Below the pieces are notes generated by a model. The model had not been told where the DNA came from. It saw only the letters and a list, made by a program, of their open reading frames with translations, and did no database searches. From Effrenium voratum (taxonomy: Eukaryota; Sar; Dinophyceae; Suessiales; Symbiodiniaceae): a stretch of DNA of 64,000 nucleotides. Each line of letters opens with the position of its first letter. Within the stretch, counting starts at the first letter, position 1. Of this stretch, positions 56,936 to 64,000 are shown one piece after another. The position numbers were made by a program, and so were the translations under genes. The stretch covers positions 397,572 through 461,571 of the forward strand of contig CAUJNA010000491.1 in assembly GCA_963377175.1 (NCBI GenBank), given 5' to 3'.

Positions 56936-57058
56936 CCCGCTTCGTTGCTTTGGTTTGTTTGCTCTGCTTTGTCCTGCTTTGCTCTGCTTGCTTTGGGTGC
57001 TCTGCTCTGCTTTGCTCTGCTTTGCTTTGCTTTGCTTGCTTGTTCGTTGCCTTTGCTT
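56936..57058. repeat. TTTGC/TCTGC pentanucleotide-rich tract
   Basis: Imperfect 5-bp repeat (CTTTG, CTCTG units). Leu/Cys/Phe-rich and Lys/Gln/Ser-rich artefact frames follow from it. Confidence 0.8.
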
Positions 57059-57459
57059 GGGGCACTCCGTGATGTGCGGCGCAGGATTATCAAAGTGCAA
57101 CCATGTGCCACATTGTTTGTGGTGAAGCAATGACTTGGGGCCACAAACCAAACGACGACAAGTTAGTGGGGGGGCTGCACTAAATCCTCTATCAATGAAT
57201 TGGGGGCACAAACAATATAGGCAATGGCACATGTAAATGAAACTCATGTAATTGCGCAAGCCTATCCATTGCGCGCGCTCATCTTTTGGGGCTGCAGCGG
57301 TTTGGTCGCCGATAGAGTCAGATGGAGCTCGAATCCAGCTTCTTCGTACAAGCTGCCCCCCCTTTGCACAGTGGTGTTTGTATTGTTTGTCGTAGTGTGA
57401 GTCTATAGCGCGTTTAACGCTGAAAGATGGCTCAAACATTGTTGCTACAAGGAGTGCCT
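57059..57459. other. No gene recognised
   Basis: Unique sequence between two simple-repeat tracts. Confidence 0.4.
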
Positions 57460-57745
57460 TCCCTCCCTGTGTCTCTGTGTGTCTCTGTGTCGATTTGTGT
57501 CTCTTTGTTTCTATTTGCAAGCTACCAGTATCTCTCCGGGCGTCTCCGTGTCTGTGTGTGTGTAAGCGTGTCTCTGCGTGTCGTTGTGCATGTGGGTGTG
57601 TTGTGGTTGTGTGTCTGTGTGTGTGGTTGTGTGTTTGCAAGCTTATGTGTCGGTTTTGAAGTGTTTGTGTGTGCTTGTGTGTGTGTGTGCGTTTGTATGT
57701 CTGCACGAGTGTGTCTGTGTGCTTGTGCTTGTTTTGTTTCTGCGT
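57460..57745. repeat. GTGT/CTGTGT-rich low-complexity tract
   Basis: Irregular GTGTCTCTGTGT and GTGTGTGT runs; frames are artefacts. Confidence 0.8.
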
Positions 57746-57769
57746 GAGTTTGTGTTTATGTCACAATGT

Positions 57770-57859
57770 GGGTCAAAAATAGGTACCCAACATAGAACCC
57801 TAATGGAAACATGGACTATCACCTGCGGTTCCCTGGTGGTTTAATTTTGACCCATACCC
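57770..57859 (-). mobile_element. Inverted-repeat element, family B, reversed, 5'-shortened
   Basis: Starts GGGTCAAAAATAGGTACCC and ends TTTTGACCCATACCC, with GGAAACATGGAC in reverse. It is flanked by ATGT at 57766-57769 and 57860-57863. The first six bases of the usual terminus are missing at the left. Confidence 0.75.
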
Positions 57860-58624
57860 ATGTGGGTTTGAGTCTGCATTTGCGCCTGCGTTGGTGAAGC
57901 AGGAAACCAGCAGCCCCTGCTCTTGGCTGAGGGCTGGAAATGAAAGTTCTCTGCAGCGAGACGCAGAAGGCCGAATGGCAAGGTGTGTGTGTGTGTGTGC
58001 GCGTGTGTGTCTGAGCCGTGTTTATGTTCTACAACAACATGTTTTATAATCACAGAGGATTTTGTGAGTCTGTTTGAATCGGATTTTTGGCACATGACAT
58101 AGATGCTGTTTGATTTTGGCACATGTGGCTTCTGCCGTTGTGCTTTTCAGAAATGGTGCCCCTGTTCTTCATCTCCAATACTTATAACTCTTTGAGCTGA
58201 GCTCATTTCATGACACATGTTGCAGACGCGGGTGATCAGCGGCCAAACATTGCTTTGCAATTCTTCAGACCACTGCAGATACATGTTTGTACTTTGTCCT
58301 TGCCGCAGCATGCACGTTTGTGTGCTTTAGCATTCCCGCTTCGCAGAGCAAGTAAAAAGCAGAGTGAGTGACAGTTCGTGATGGATCTTGAGCGTGCTGT
58401 GAACCGGGGGAAAAAATAGGGGACAAAAAGCGGGGGGAAAATGAAACGTTGTATGTGTGAATGTAAGGCATGATCCCAGTTGTTTTGGACCTATCAAATC
58501 AGCTGCAGCGCCGCAGGCGACTCCCCTGACATTCCATCATAGCGTGAGCTCTGCTGGACTGGCGGGCTTTGAGCCAGCCGAGCTCAGGCAGGACGGGTAA
58601 AGAGAGCACTCTGAGATGCAAACC
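57860..58624. other. No gene recognised
   Basis: Unique sequence with a short GT run at 57983-58010. Confidence 0.35.
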
Positions 58625-58735
58625 CAGTTGCCCAGTGGTGCCCTTTTTTCCGCTTTTATTTTTGGAAGGGTTACCCTTTAAAGTGAACCAACCAAAAAAG
58701 GATGTCCTTTTTTCCCATGGCCGCTGGGCATCTGA
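58625..58735 (+). repeat. Dispersed repeat R6, copy 1
   Basis: TTGCCCAGTGGTGCCCTTTT, AGGGTTACCCTTTAAA, CCAACCAAAAAAGGATG and CTGGGCATCTGAG recur in order at 61965-62076. The ends GCCCAGTGG and the complement of CCACTGGGC-like sequence give short inverted termini (CCCAGTGG and CCGCTGGGC). A fragment occurs near 28830. Confidence 0.7.
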
Positions 58736-59023
58736 GCAAAGCAAAGCACTGCCCTTGACACCAAATTGCACGAGCACAAGGTTGCTGAACGGTGGTTGTG
58801 TTCAGCACCAAATATCCACCTGTAAACGCGTCTACCCAAAGGTGTTGTAGCACCCAAGCTCCGACACTGTCGCTATAAAGAGATCAATCAAATACCAGAC
58901 TAGCAAGGCCACAATACGGTGCTCAAAATCCCGACAGACACGTGTACTCTTGCGCGCGCACACATCAAAAACAACAAAACAAAAACAATCACACAAAAGT
59001 GCAACGATGTCGCGCAAGGCAAG
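58736..59023. other. No gene recognised
   Basis: Unique sequence before the exon at 59024. Confidence 0.4.
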
Positions 59024-59505
59024 GGAGCTTCCAGAGTTTTCTGGCACTCGTTCAGGGCCTTCTCCGACTGCGAGAAGAAGATGCACCAGTTGAATGGGCA
59101 AAGCACTCAGCGTCAGGTTGAACGAGATTTACAAGCAAAGCGTGAAGCAAGGGAGTTGTTTCAGGCAGTGTCCTTGTACAGAATGTTACAGATGGCCGTG
59201 GGTCACAACCCTGTACCCCCAGTGAACGGGACCCAATCCAACCACTAAAACTAAAATGGGTGGTGCACCAACCCCAAAATGGTACCAAAACGGTTTTGAC
59301 CCACAGCCAGATGGTGATCAGCAATAGTACAGGCAGCTTGCAAGATGCCTCCATGGCCACTGTGCCTCAGGGGGCAATGTGGCCGTGAGTCAAAACCGTT
59401 TTGGTACCATTTTGGGGTAGGTGCACCACCCATTTTAGAACCTATTTTAGTGGTTGGATTGGGATGTTCACTGGGGGTACAGGGTTTTGACCCATAGCCA
59501 TGTGA
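59024..59505 (+). CDS. Unassigned gene, 3' exons with two elements
   Basis: The exon after AAGGCAAG reads ASRVFWHSFRAFSDCEKKMH, QLNGQSTQRQVERDLQAKRE and ARELFQAVSLYRMLQ. A reversed family A element (59194-59308) follows. Exact removal with one AGAT copy continues MVISNSTGSLQDASMATVPQ, then GAM. Removing the next element (59381-59499) with one ATGT copy gives a TGA. The first exon is basic and helical. The frame would otherwise stop inside the first element. No family was recognised. Confidence 0.45.
59194..59308 (-). mobile_element. Inverted-repeat element, family A, reversed
   Basis: GGCCGTGGGTCACAACCC to TTTTGACCCACAGCC with a perfect AGAT duplication (59190-59193 and 59309-59312). Confidence 0.85.
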
Positions 59506-60011
59506 GATGCTTGTTGAGACAGTGTTTTCTGTCTTGACAGCCAGTGAGCAGCGTTTGTGTTCAGACGCAAGGTTTTAGCTTCTTTTGGAACTCCAAAAGG
59601 TCCACGAAGGCACTTGTGAGGCTCGCGAAGGCTAGCAGCCACTCCGCAAAGCCACTCCGTGAAGCAGTCTTGTCGCCAAGCCTCGCGAAGGCAACTCTTC
59701 CACATAGTCTCCCCCAGCTCAAGTGAGCAAGGAAGGCAAACGTTCCCAACAAGGCGGATGTAGCTTGCAAACTCCACGGCCATGGGAGAGACAAGGATGC
59801 CCAAGCTATCACAGCTCGAGTGATAGGGTATTGGCCAAGGTCCATCCACACCACTGACAAAGAGCAGTACCGCCTGGGCCTCAGCGACCAGCAAGACGCG
59901 CGATGAGAAGTTTCTCAATCGGCTTCCATTGACCAATGCTTGAAAACTCTGCCTTTGCATTGGAGTGTGAGTAGCATGTTGAAGTTCCGCACTGGCACCT
60001 GCATTAGACAT
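59367..60011 (-). CDS. Unassigned - strand gene of about 173 residues
   Basis: ATG at 60011-60009 follows a pyrimidine tract and CAG on the - strand. The frame reads MSNAGASAELQHATHTPMQ, SSRVLLVAEAQAVLLFVSGV, VEFASYIRLVGNVCLPCS and TMWKSCLREAWRQDCFTEWL, down to TLSQQASH at about 59504. A family A element then intervenes. Exact removal gives IAP and TGA at 59369-59367. This is the longest uninterrupted convincing exon on the - strand. It overlaps the 3' end of the + gene at 59024-59505 in opposite orientation. No domain was recognised. Confidence 0.5.
59381..59499 (+). mobile_element. Inverted-repeat element, family A, at a convergent gene junction
   Basis: GGCCGTGAGTCAAAACC to TTTTGACCCATAGCC with a perfect ATGT duplication (59377-59380 and 59500-59503). 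It lies within the last codons of both a + and a - candidate gene. Confidence 0.85.
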
Positions 60012-60014
60012 TTC

Positions 60015-60026
60015 CTGAGAAAAAGT
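60015..60026 (-). promoter_or_regulatory. Candidate spliced-leader acceptor before the - strand gene
   Basis: On the - strand the sequence ACTTTTTCTCAG lies three bases before the ATG, an ideal pyrimidine tract plus AG. Confidence 0.45.
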
Positions 60027-60607
60027 CCGGACGCTAACGAGTCTGAGGCACACCTAACACAGCCTCTAGGGGCGGTAGCCAGACTGCGGCTTTTCTGCTG
60101 GGCTCAGGCAACACGCTTGTCGCTGGAACAAGAATGGTGTTTCCGTTCGGCTTGTTTGTGTTTGGGGAAGGGGGAGATTCTGATATTGTGTTGTGTTGGC
60201 CGGTTCCTTGTACGAGTTACATGCAAGATACAATGTCTGTTCTTGGGCTTCATACCCGCAATCTGACGATTGCAGCAGGACAGATTATTGCTTCCCTTAT
60301 TGCTTTTGGTGCTTTACAGCTACACACTCCTCGCACGTCTAACCAGACACAGCCTTGCAAATACTCCTCCTCCTGTGTGTTATGTTCGATTCCTGTAAGC
60401 GTTCTTGTTGCATATATGTGCCCTTCAAGGACTGTTGTTTGCTCAGAGCATGATAATGCACAGGGCTGCTCGGGAGCCATCAGAGGTGAACAAGGAGAAC
60501 AGGCGGTCGTAGCTGACTTAGCAACCACGCAATGTCCTGGTCTGGGTGGCTAGAGGGTGCTCAGCATCAGCAGGACACAGGATGTCCGCATAATTTGGGG
60601 TTGTCAG
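60027..60607. other. No gene recognised
   Basis: Unique sequence. A + frame (60134-60553) is open, but nothing in it is recognisable. Confidence 0.3.
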
Positions 60608-61359
60608 TTGCGCGGGAAACACCACACTAAGAGTGATTTGGGTGTGGGTCAAAATTAAACAGCTGCGGTTACGCAGGTTTTAGTCTACCTTTCCATATAC
60701 CAGGGTTTCATATTGGACCCCGATTTTTTAGCCACACCCGATTTTGGCTCACCGGCTAAGGTGAGACCCTTTGCCATACTTTCTGCAATGCCCAGGACCC
60801 AAGGGTTTAGTTGACAACCTTCGCGCGCGTGTCGTTTGTTTGAAAAGCTACGGGTCCTGCAGTGCAAAGCGGGAGACCTGCCAGACAAATTGTTCCTTCA
60901 CCGGCTTGGCCCTATTTGCAGTAGATTGTTAGAGCACAGGTATTTAATCTCCGAGGATCAAGCTTCCACAGAACAGCGCAGTCACTGATGTTTGTGCCAG
61001 GAGAACTGTATTCCAGAGTGCCAAGACAGAGTACTGGGTCAGGGCCTTTGGAAAGGTTCGATCGCGCCTTTTTTGTTCGCAAGCTTGAAGTCTTCAAAGC
61101 TGACATGTGGGAACAGTGTGGAGCAGCTCTGATGTCGGGTGTAACTCTTTTTGCTTTGGGCAGTGTGTCACCAGCTTGTGGCATGTTTGCAGTATCATCA
61201 TGGTCTTGGGTGTCATTGAGCTTTTGCGGGGTCAATAACTGCCGAGGCCTGCAGGTATTTCCAGACACGCTGGCACTGCAGGTGCTTGAGGAGGGATCAG
61301 GCCGCCTGATACGCAGATGGTTTCAGAAAGCAGGCTTGAAGCGCAAGGTGGGAAGTTGA
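60608..61359 (+). CDS. Unassigned multi-exon gene
   Basis: Exon 60608-60639 (after TTGTCAG) reads LRGKHHTKSD. After exact removal of a family B element it continues FGSPAK to 60760, immediately before the donor GTGAGA. Further coding is seen at about 60988-61110 (LERFDRAFFVRKLEVFKADM) and 61255-61350 (after CCTGCAG; FPDTLALQVLEEGSGRLIRR then WFQKAGLKRK) before GTGGGA or a TGA at 61357-61359. The part between may be an intron. No family was recognised. Confidence 0.4.
60640..60739 (+). mobile_element. Inverted-repeat element, family B
   Basis: GGGTGTGGGTCAAAATT to TTTTTTAGCCACACCC. Flanked by GATTT on both sides (60635-60639 and 60740-60744), so the duplication may be five bases here. Confidence 0.8.
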
Positions 61360-61462
61360 GGGACATGCCAAGAAGTTGCCTCGGCCAGGCCTTCCACCGA
61401 CAAATCGAACAAGCACCCACGAGCTTCATTTCATCTAGAAAATGAGTTCAAGATGCGCGCAT

Positions 61463-61570
61463 GTGTGTGTGTGTGTGTTGGTGGGAGTGAAGGTGGGTGG
61501 GTGAGTGGGTGTTTTTGTGTGTCTGTGTGTGTGTGTGTGTGTGTTTGTGTGCATGTGTGCGTGTGTGTCC
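61463..61570. repeat. GT-rich microsatellite tract
   Basis: (GT)n with GGGT and GTTT variants. Confidence 0.9.
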
Positions 61571-61964
61571 GATTTGAGCACAATAATTGAATAGAAACCA
61601 CGACGTGCTCTGTGTGTGTGTATGCGTGGTGTGTTCAACGTGCTGTCATGCCAGGCAATAGTGATGTATTTGTTGCAGTAGAAACGAGTTGATAGCGTAT
61701 GATGAAAGACACCTATGTGACATGACAAAGATAAGCTTCCTAGGCGTTATACCATGATGTACAATAAAGTGGAGTTTCAGAAGAGCCTACTCTATTTGCA
61801 TCTATGTTCAGCACACCTCGAAGTAGTAAACAAGATGCAGAATATGCTATATGCTGAGTATTGAATTTGGGGTCACCGATCACGCCATTGAAGCCAAATA
61901 TGATGGCGACTCCCCTGAATGCCAAGCCTTTTTGAGGACTTACGGTTGGGGTGGGTGCTCTGTT
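61571..61964. other. No gene recognised
   Basis: Unique sequence. Confidence 0.4.
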
Positions 61965-62076
61965 GCCCAGTGGTGCCCTTTGTTCCTTTTTTCGGTGTAA
62001 GGGTTCCCTTTTAAACTCAGCTAGCCAAAAAAAGTTGATGCCTTGTTTTTCAGAGAAATCCACTGGGCATCTGAGG
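61965..62076 (+). repeat. Dispersed repeat R6, copy 2
   Basis: Partner of 58625-58735: TTGCCCAGTGGTGCCCTTTG, AGGGTTCCCTTTTAAA, CTAGCCAAAAAAAGTTGATG and CCACTGGGCATCTGAG. Confidence 0.7.
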
Positions 62077-62409
62077 CTGTGACCTCATTTTGTTTGGTGT
62101 CAGAGGCACCAGCTCGGAGGACTGCAGCCTGGCCCGAGCCCCCACGGTAAGTATTCCTCGGCCATGAGGGCAATCGGCTCACAAGCAGCACACTGGGCAC
62201 ACGTGTTTAGGTGCGTAGTCAAAAGCAGCTCAGTGTTTTTTTACTCTGGTTCTAGCAATAGTTGCTGATATGCTTTGAGACACACTAAAAGCTGACAAGA
62301 TGTGACTTGCAGCCATGGTATGGCCGAGGCCGCCATTCCGAGCAGCAGTGCTTGCATTCAGGAATGTGTCGTAGTGAGAACAATTGACAATCCAACAAGT
62401 CCAATTCAA
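62077..62409. other. No gene recognised
   Basis: Unique sequence before the next exon candidate. Confidence 0.4.
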
Positions 62410-62796
62410 TAGTCCTTTCTCCAACTAAACTTACGTGTCACACTCCGGTATGGCAAGGGCAAGCATTCAAGCAAAATGTGCGAGAAGGTGGCTTGGAGAC
62501 ACATGGGTATGGGTCAAATTAAACCACCAGGGGAACGCAGGTTTTAGTCCTTGGTTCCGTTTACCAGCGTTCCATTCTGGGTACCTATTTTTGACCCACA
62601 GCCACATTTGGTACTGCAAGCCAACCATGAGGCGAAGCAGGAACACATCTCCGTGGTGGCACGGCTGCGCCCATGTCCCAAGCCATCCTCAACGGTGCCT
62701 TGGCCGCATTTTGGATTCCGATTCTCGGGGGTCCAGCTGGTTTCTTCACAGGAGCTCCAGATTTTGTGTTGTAGGAAAAAGGGTTCTGAGTATTGA
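62410..62796 (+). CDS. Unassigned exon interrupted by a family B element
   Basis: Upstream of the element the frame reads TPVWQGQAFKQNVREGGLET and H. Exact removal of 62505-62603 with one ACAT copy continues LVLQANHEAKQEHISVVARL and RPCPKPSSTVPWPHFGF to TGA at 62794-62796. The HISVVARLRP segment superficially resembles the first strand of a kinesin motor, but nothing else supports that. The other two frames downstream are also open for some distance, so the 3' end is uncertain. Confidence 0.4.
62505..62603 (+). mobile_element. Inverted-repeat element, family B
   Basis: GGGTATGGGTCAAATTAAA to TTTTTGACCCACAGCC with a perfect ACAT duplication (62501-62504 and 62604-62607). Confidence 0.85.
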
Positions 62797-63150
62797 GTAA
62801 TTCAAAGAAAGGTGTCTTTTGAGTTGCTGGAGGCAACATATGCTTCATACTTACTGACCACGGGACCAAAAGTCAGCTGCAGTTCCGGCAGCTTGGATTG
62901 CAAGGCCTTCCTGAACACCTAGAGACCGCCAACCGATTCGCAGATGCGTCAAAAAGAGCAACATATGTGTTCGCCGGTGATGCAAACAAATGGTGACAGT
63001 CCTGAATCATAATTCAATGTGCGAAGTTTGGACTGCTGCAACCCAAGAAGTTACACGAAGTGAGACAGTAAAAGCTCCCACATTTCATCATAGCGGCAAT
63101 TGCTGGACAGTTCGGCATAGTTAGTTTACATTGCTTCATGTTGATCTGGT
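62797..63150. other. No gene recognised
   Basis: Unique sequence. Confidence 0.4.
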
Positions 63151-63447
63151 TTGGGTTGCAAAATGGACAGTGCGTCAAGCGGCATTTACCAACAGGCCGT
63201 GTGGACAGGACAGATGGCGAGAACGATTCTTGGCGAGATGTTAACATCAGGTTCCCCCTCCATTGGAGTTGCATTTGTGGAAGGTTTGACCAAAGCTGAA
63301 GGAAGGGGTCTTTGTGCGTTGACAGCATCAAAGAACATGCACGAGCTCACCAACTCCAAAGAGCTTCCGCATTTGAAGAACCAAGTTCAAATGGCTGAAG
63401 GGCATTGCCGGCTGAAACTTTGGCGAGCAGCAACATTCCAAAGTTAA
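63151..63447 (+). CDS. Unassigned + strand open frame
   Basis: The frame reads MDSASSGIYQQAVWTGQMAR, TILGEMLTSGSPSIGVAFVE and GLTKAEGRGLCALTASKNMH, then a basic tail to TAA. ATG at 63163 is in frame. Composition is protein-like and uninterrupted for about 95 codons. No domain was recognised. Confidence 0.35.
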   Translation: MGCKMDSASSGIYQQAVWTGQMARTILGEMLTSGSPSIGVAFVEGLTKAEGRGLCALTASKNMHELTNSKELPHLKNQVQMAEGHCRLKLWRAATFQS

Positions 63448-64000
63448 CTCCGGTAGCACATCTAGGTATTGGCTTCCGCTTTGTCACTGCTGCGGCAGCT
63501 TGCAGCAAGAAGCTTCCAACATACTGCGGCAACAAGAAGTGGAGTGGAGTGAGCTACACATTGCTGTCATATGCAATTGACGAGTTTCTTCTACAGGCAA
63601 CCAGTACCAAACTCAACATACTACAGCAACAAGAAGTCTTGCCCACCACGGAGTAGTGCACAAACAAGCTCCATCAACTTTCCGCAGAGTTCAAGTCACG
63701 CACCAGCCATCGAACACAATGTATTAGAGCACGCACAAGCGAGCCCGCGATCCAGACATATCAAAGCGTCATGCTTGCCGGCATGTTGTTGCGCATGACC
63801 TTGGAAGTCGACCCCTGATACCGGAAAGATTCATGTGCGACAAATAACATGGCCAACAAAGTAGGCGCGCAAGGTTGTGAATACATGTTTTCGCGTATGG
63901 TTCTTTCTGCGCAAACGTGGCGGGGGTACTTCAGGTACGAGTCGCTGATAAGGAGCTGGTGGTGCAGGTGCCGCGAGGCTGGTCAAGAGCACGCGGGCTG
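63448..64000. other. No gene recognised
   Basis: Unique sequence to the end of the window. The last 80 bases become GC-rich and could start an exon that continues beyond it. Confidence 0.3.

Noticed and set aside
60735..60760. Relict spliced-leader sequence (ATTTTGGCTCA resembles the 3' part of the dinoflagellate leader)
   Set aside because: Only about 11 bases match, and they are explained by the target duplication plus coding sequence at this site.
62640..62760. Kinesin motor start (HISVVARLRP) or a membrane tail in another frame (MSQAILNGALAAFWIPILGG)
   Set aside because: Neither is followed by further family motifs, and the two readings are mutually exclusive.

Overview
The window looks like nuclear DNA of a core dinoflagellate, most likely Symbiodiniaceae or another Suessiales. 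It is exon-poor. Candidate introns begin GC or GA as well as GT. Two genes have a pyrimidine tract plus AG just before the ATG, as expected for spliced-leader trans-splicing. Microsatellites are large, and a family of short inverted-repeat elements (roughly 90-135 bp) is scattered through gene bodies. The organism is inferred from these traits; no rRNA or organelle marker is present.

Two genes can be named. A five-exon gene at 10973-12897 (+) encodes a SNAPC1/SNAP43-like subunit of the snRNA-activating complex. A two-exon gene at 49696-51203 (+) encodes a prenylcysteine oxidase-like flavoprotein whose 3' end shows two reading-frame breaks. About twenty further exons or exon groups read like protein on composition, splice sites and frame continuity but could not be assigned. 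Two carry EF-hand-like sequence (29861-29955 and 31758-33445). Most candidates are on +. The clearest - strand gene is 59367-60011, which meets a + gene (59024-59505) tail to tail.

Layout. 0-10 kb: a 105-bp tandem repeat, dispersed repeats, first exon groups around inverted-repeat elements (4.4-5.6 kb), and a foldback MITE (8.5 kb). 10-21 kb: SNAPC1-like gene, candidate exons and dispersed repeats. 22-24.7 kb: long tetranucleotide and GT-rich arrays. 25-37.5 kb: the richest stretch of candidate exons. 38.7-46 kb: a complex of purine-rich repeats, inverted minisatellite arrays and a 1.1-kb (CTA)n core. 48.3-49 kb: a 743-bp foldback element holding a (TTGG)n tract. 49.7-51.2 kb: prenylcysteine oxidase-like gene. 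54-63.5 kb: many short exon groups, each with an inverted-repeat element inside.

The main observation concerns the inverted-repeat elements. They have termini of the type GGCYRTGGGTCAAAA and flanking 4-bp duplications of the form ANNT. At about eight sites they lie inside candidate coding sequence, in either orientation and usually without GT-AG at their edges. Removing the element plus one copy of the duplication rejoins an open reading frame. They therefore behave like introners that may be excised by pairing of their ends rather than by ordinary splice signals. This is inference from sequence alone and needs transcript data.
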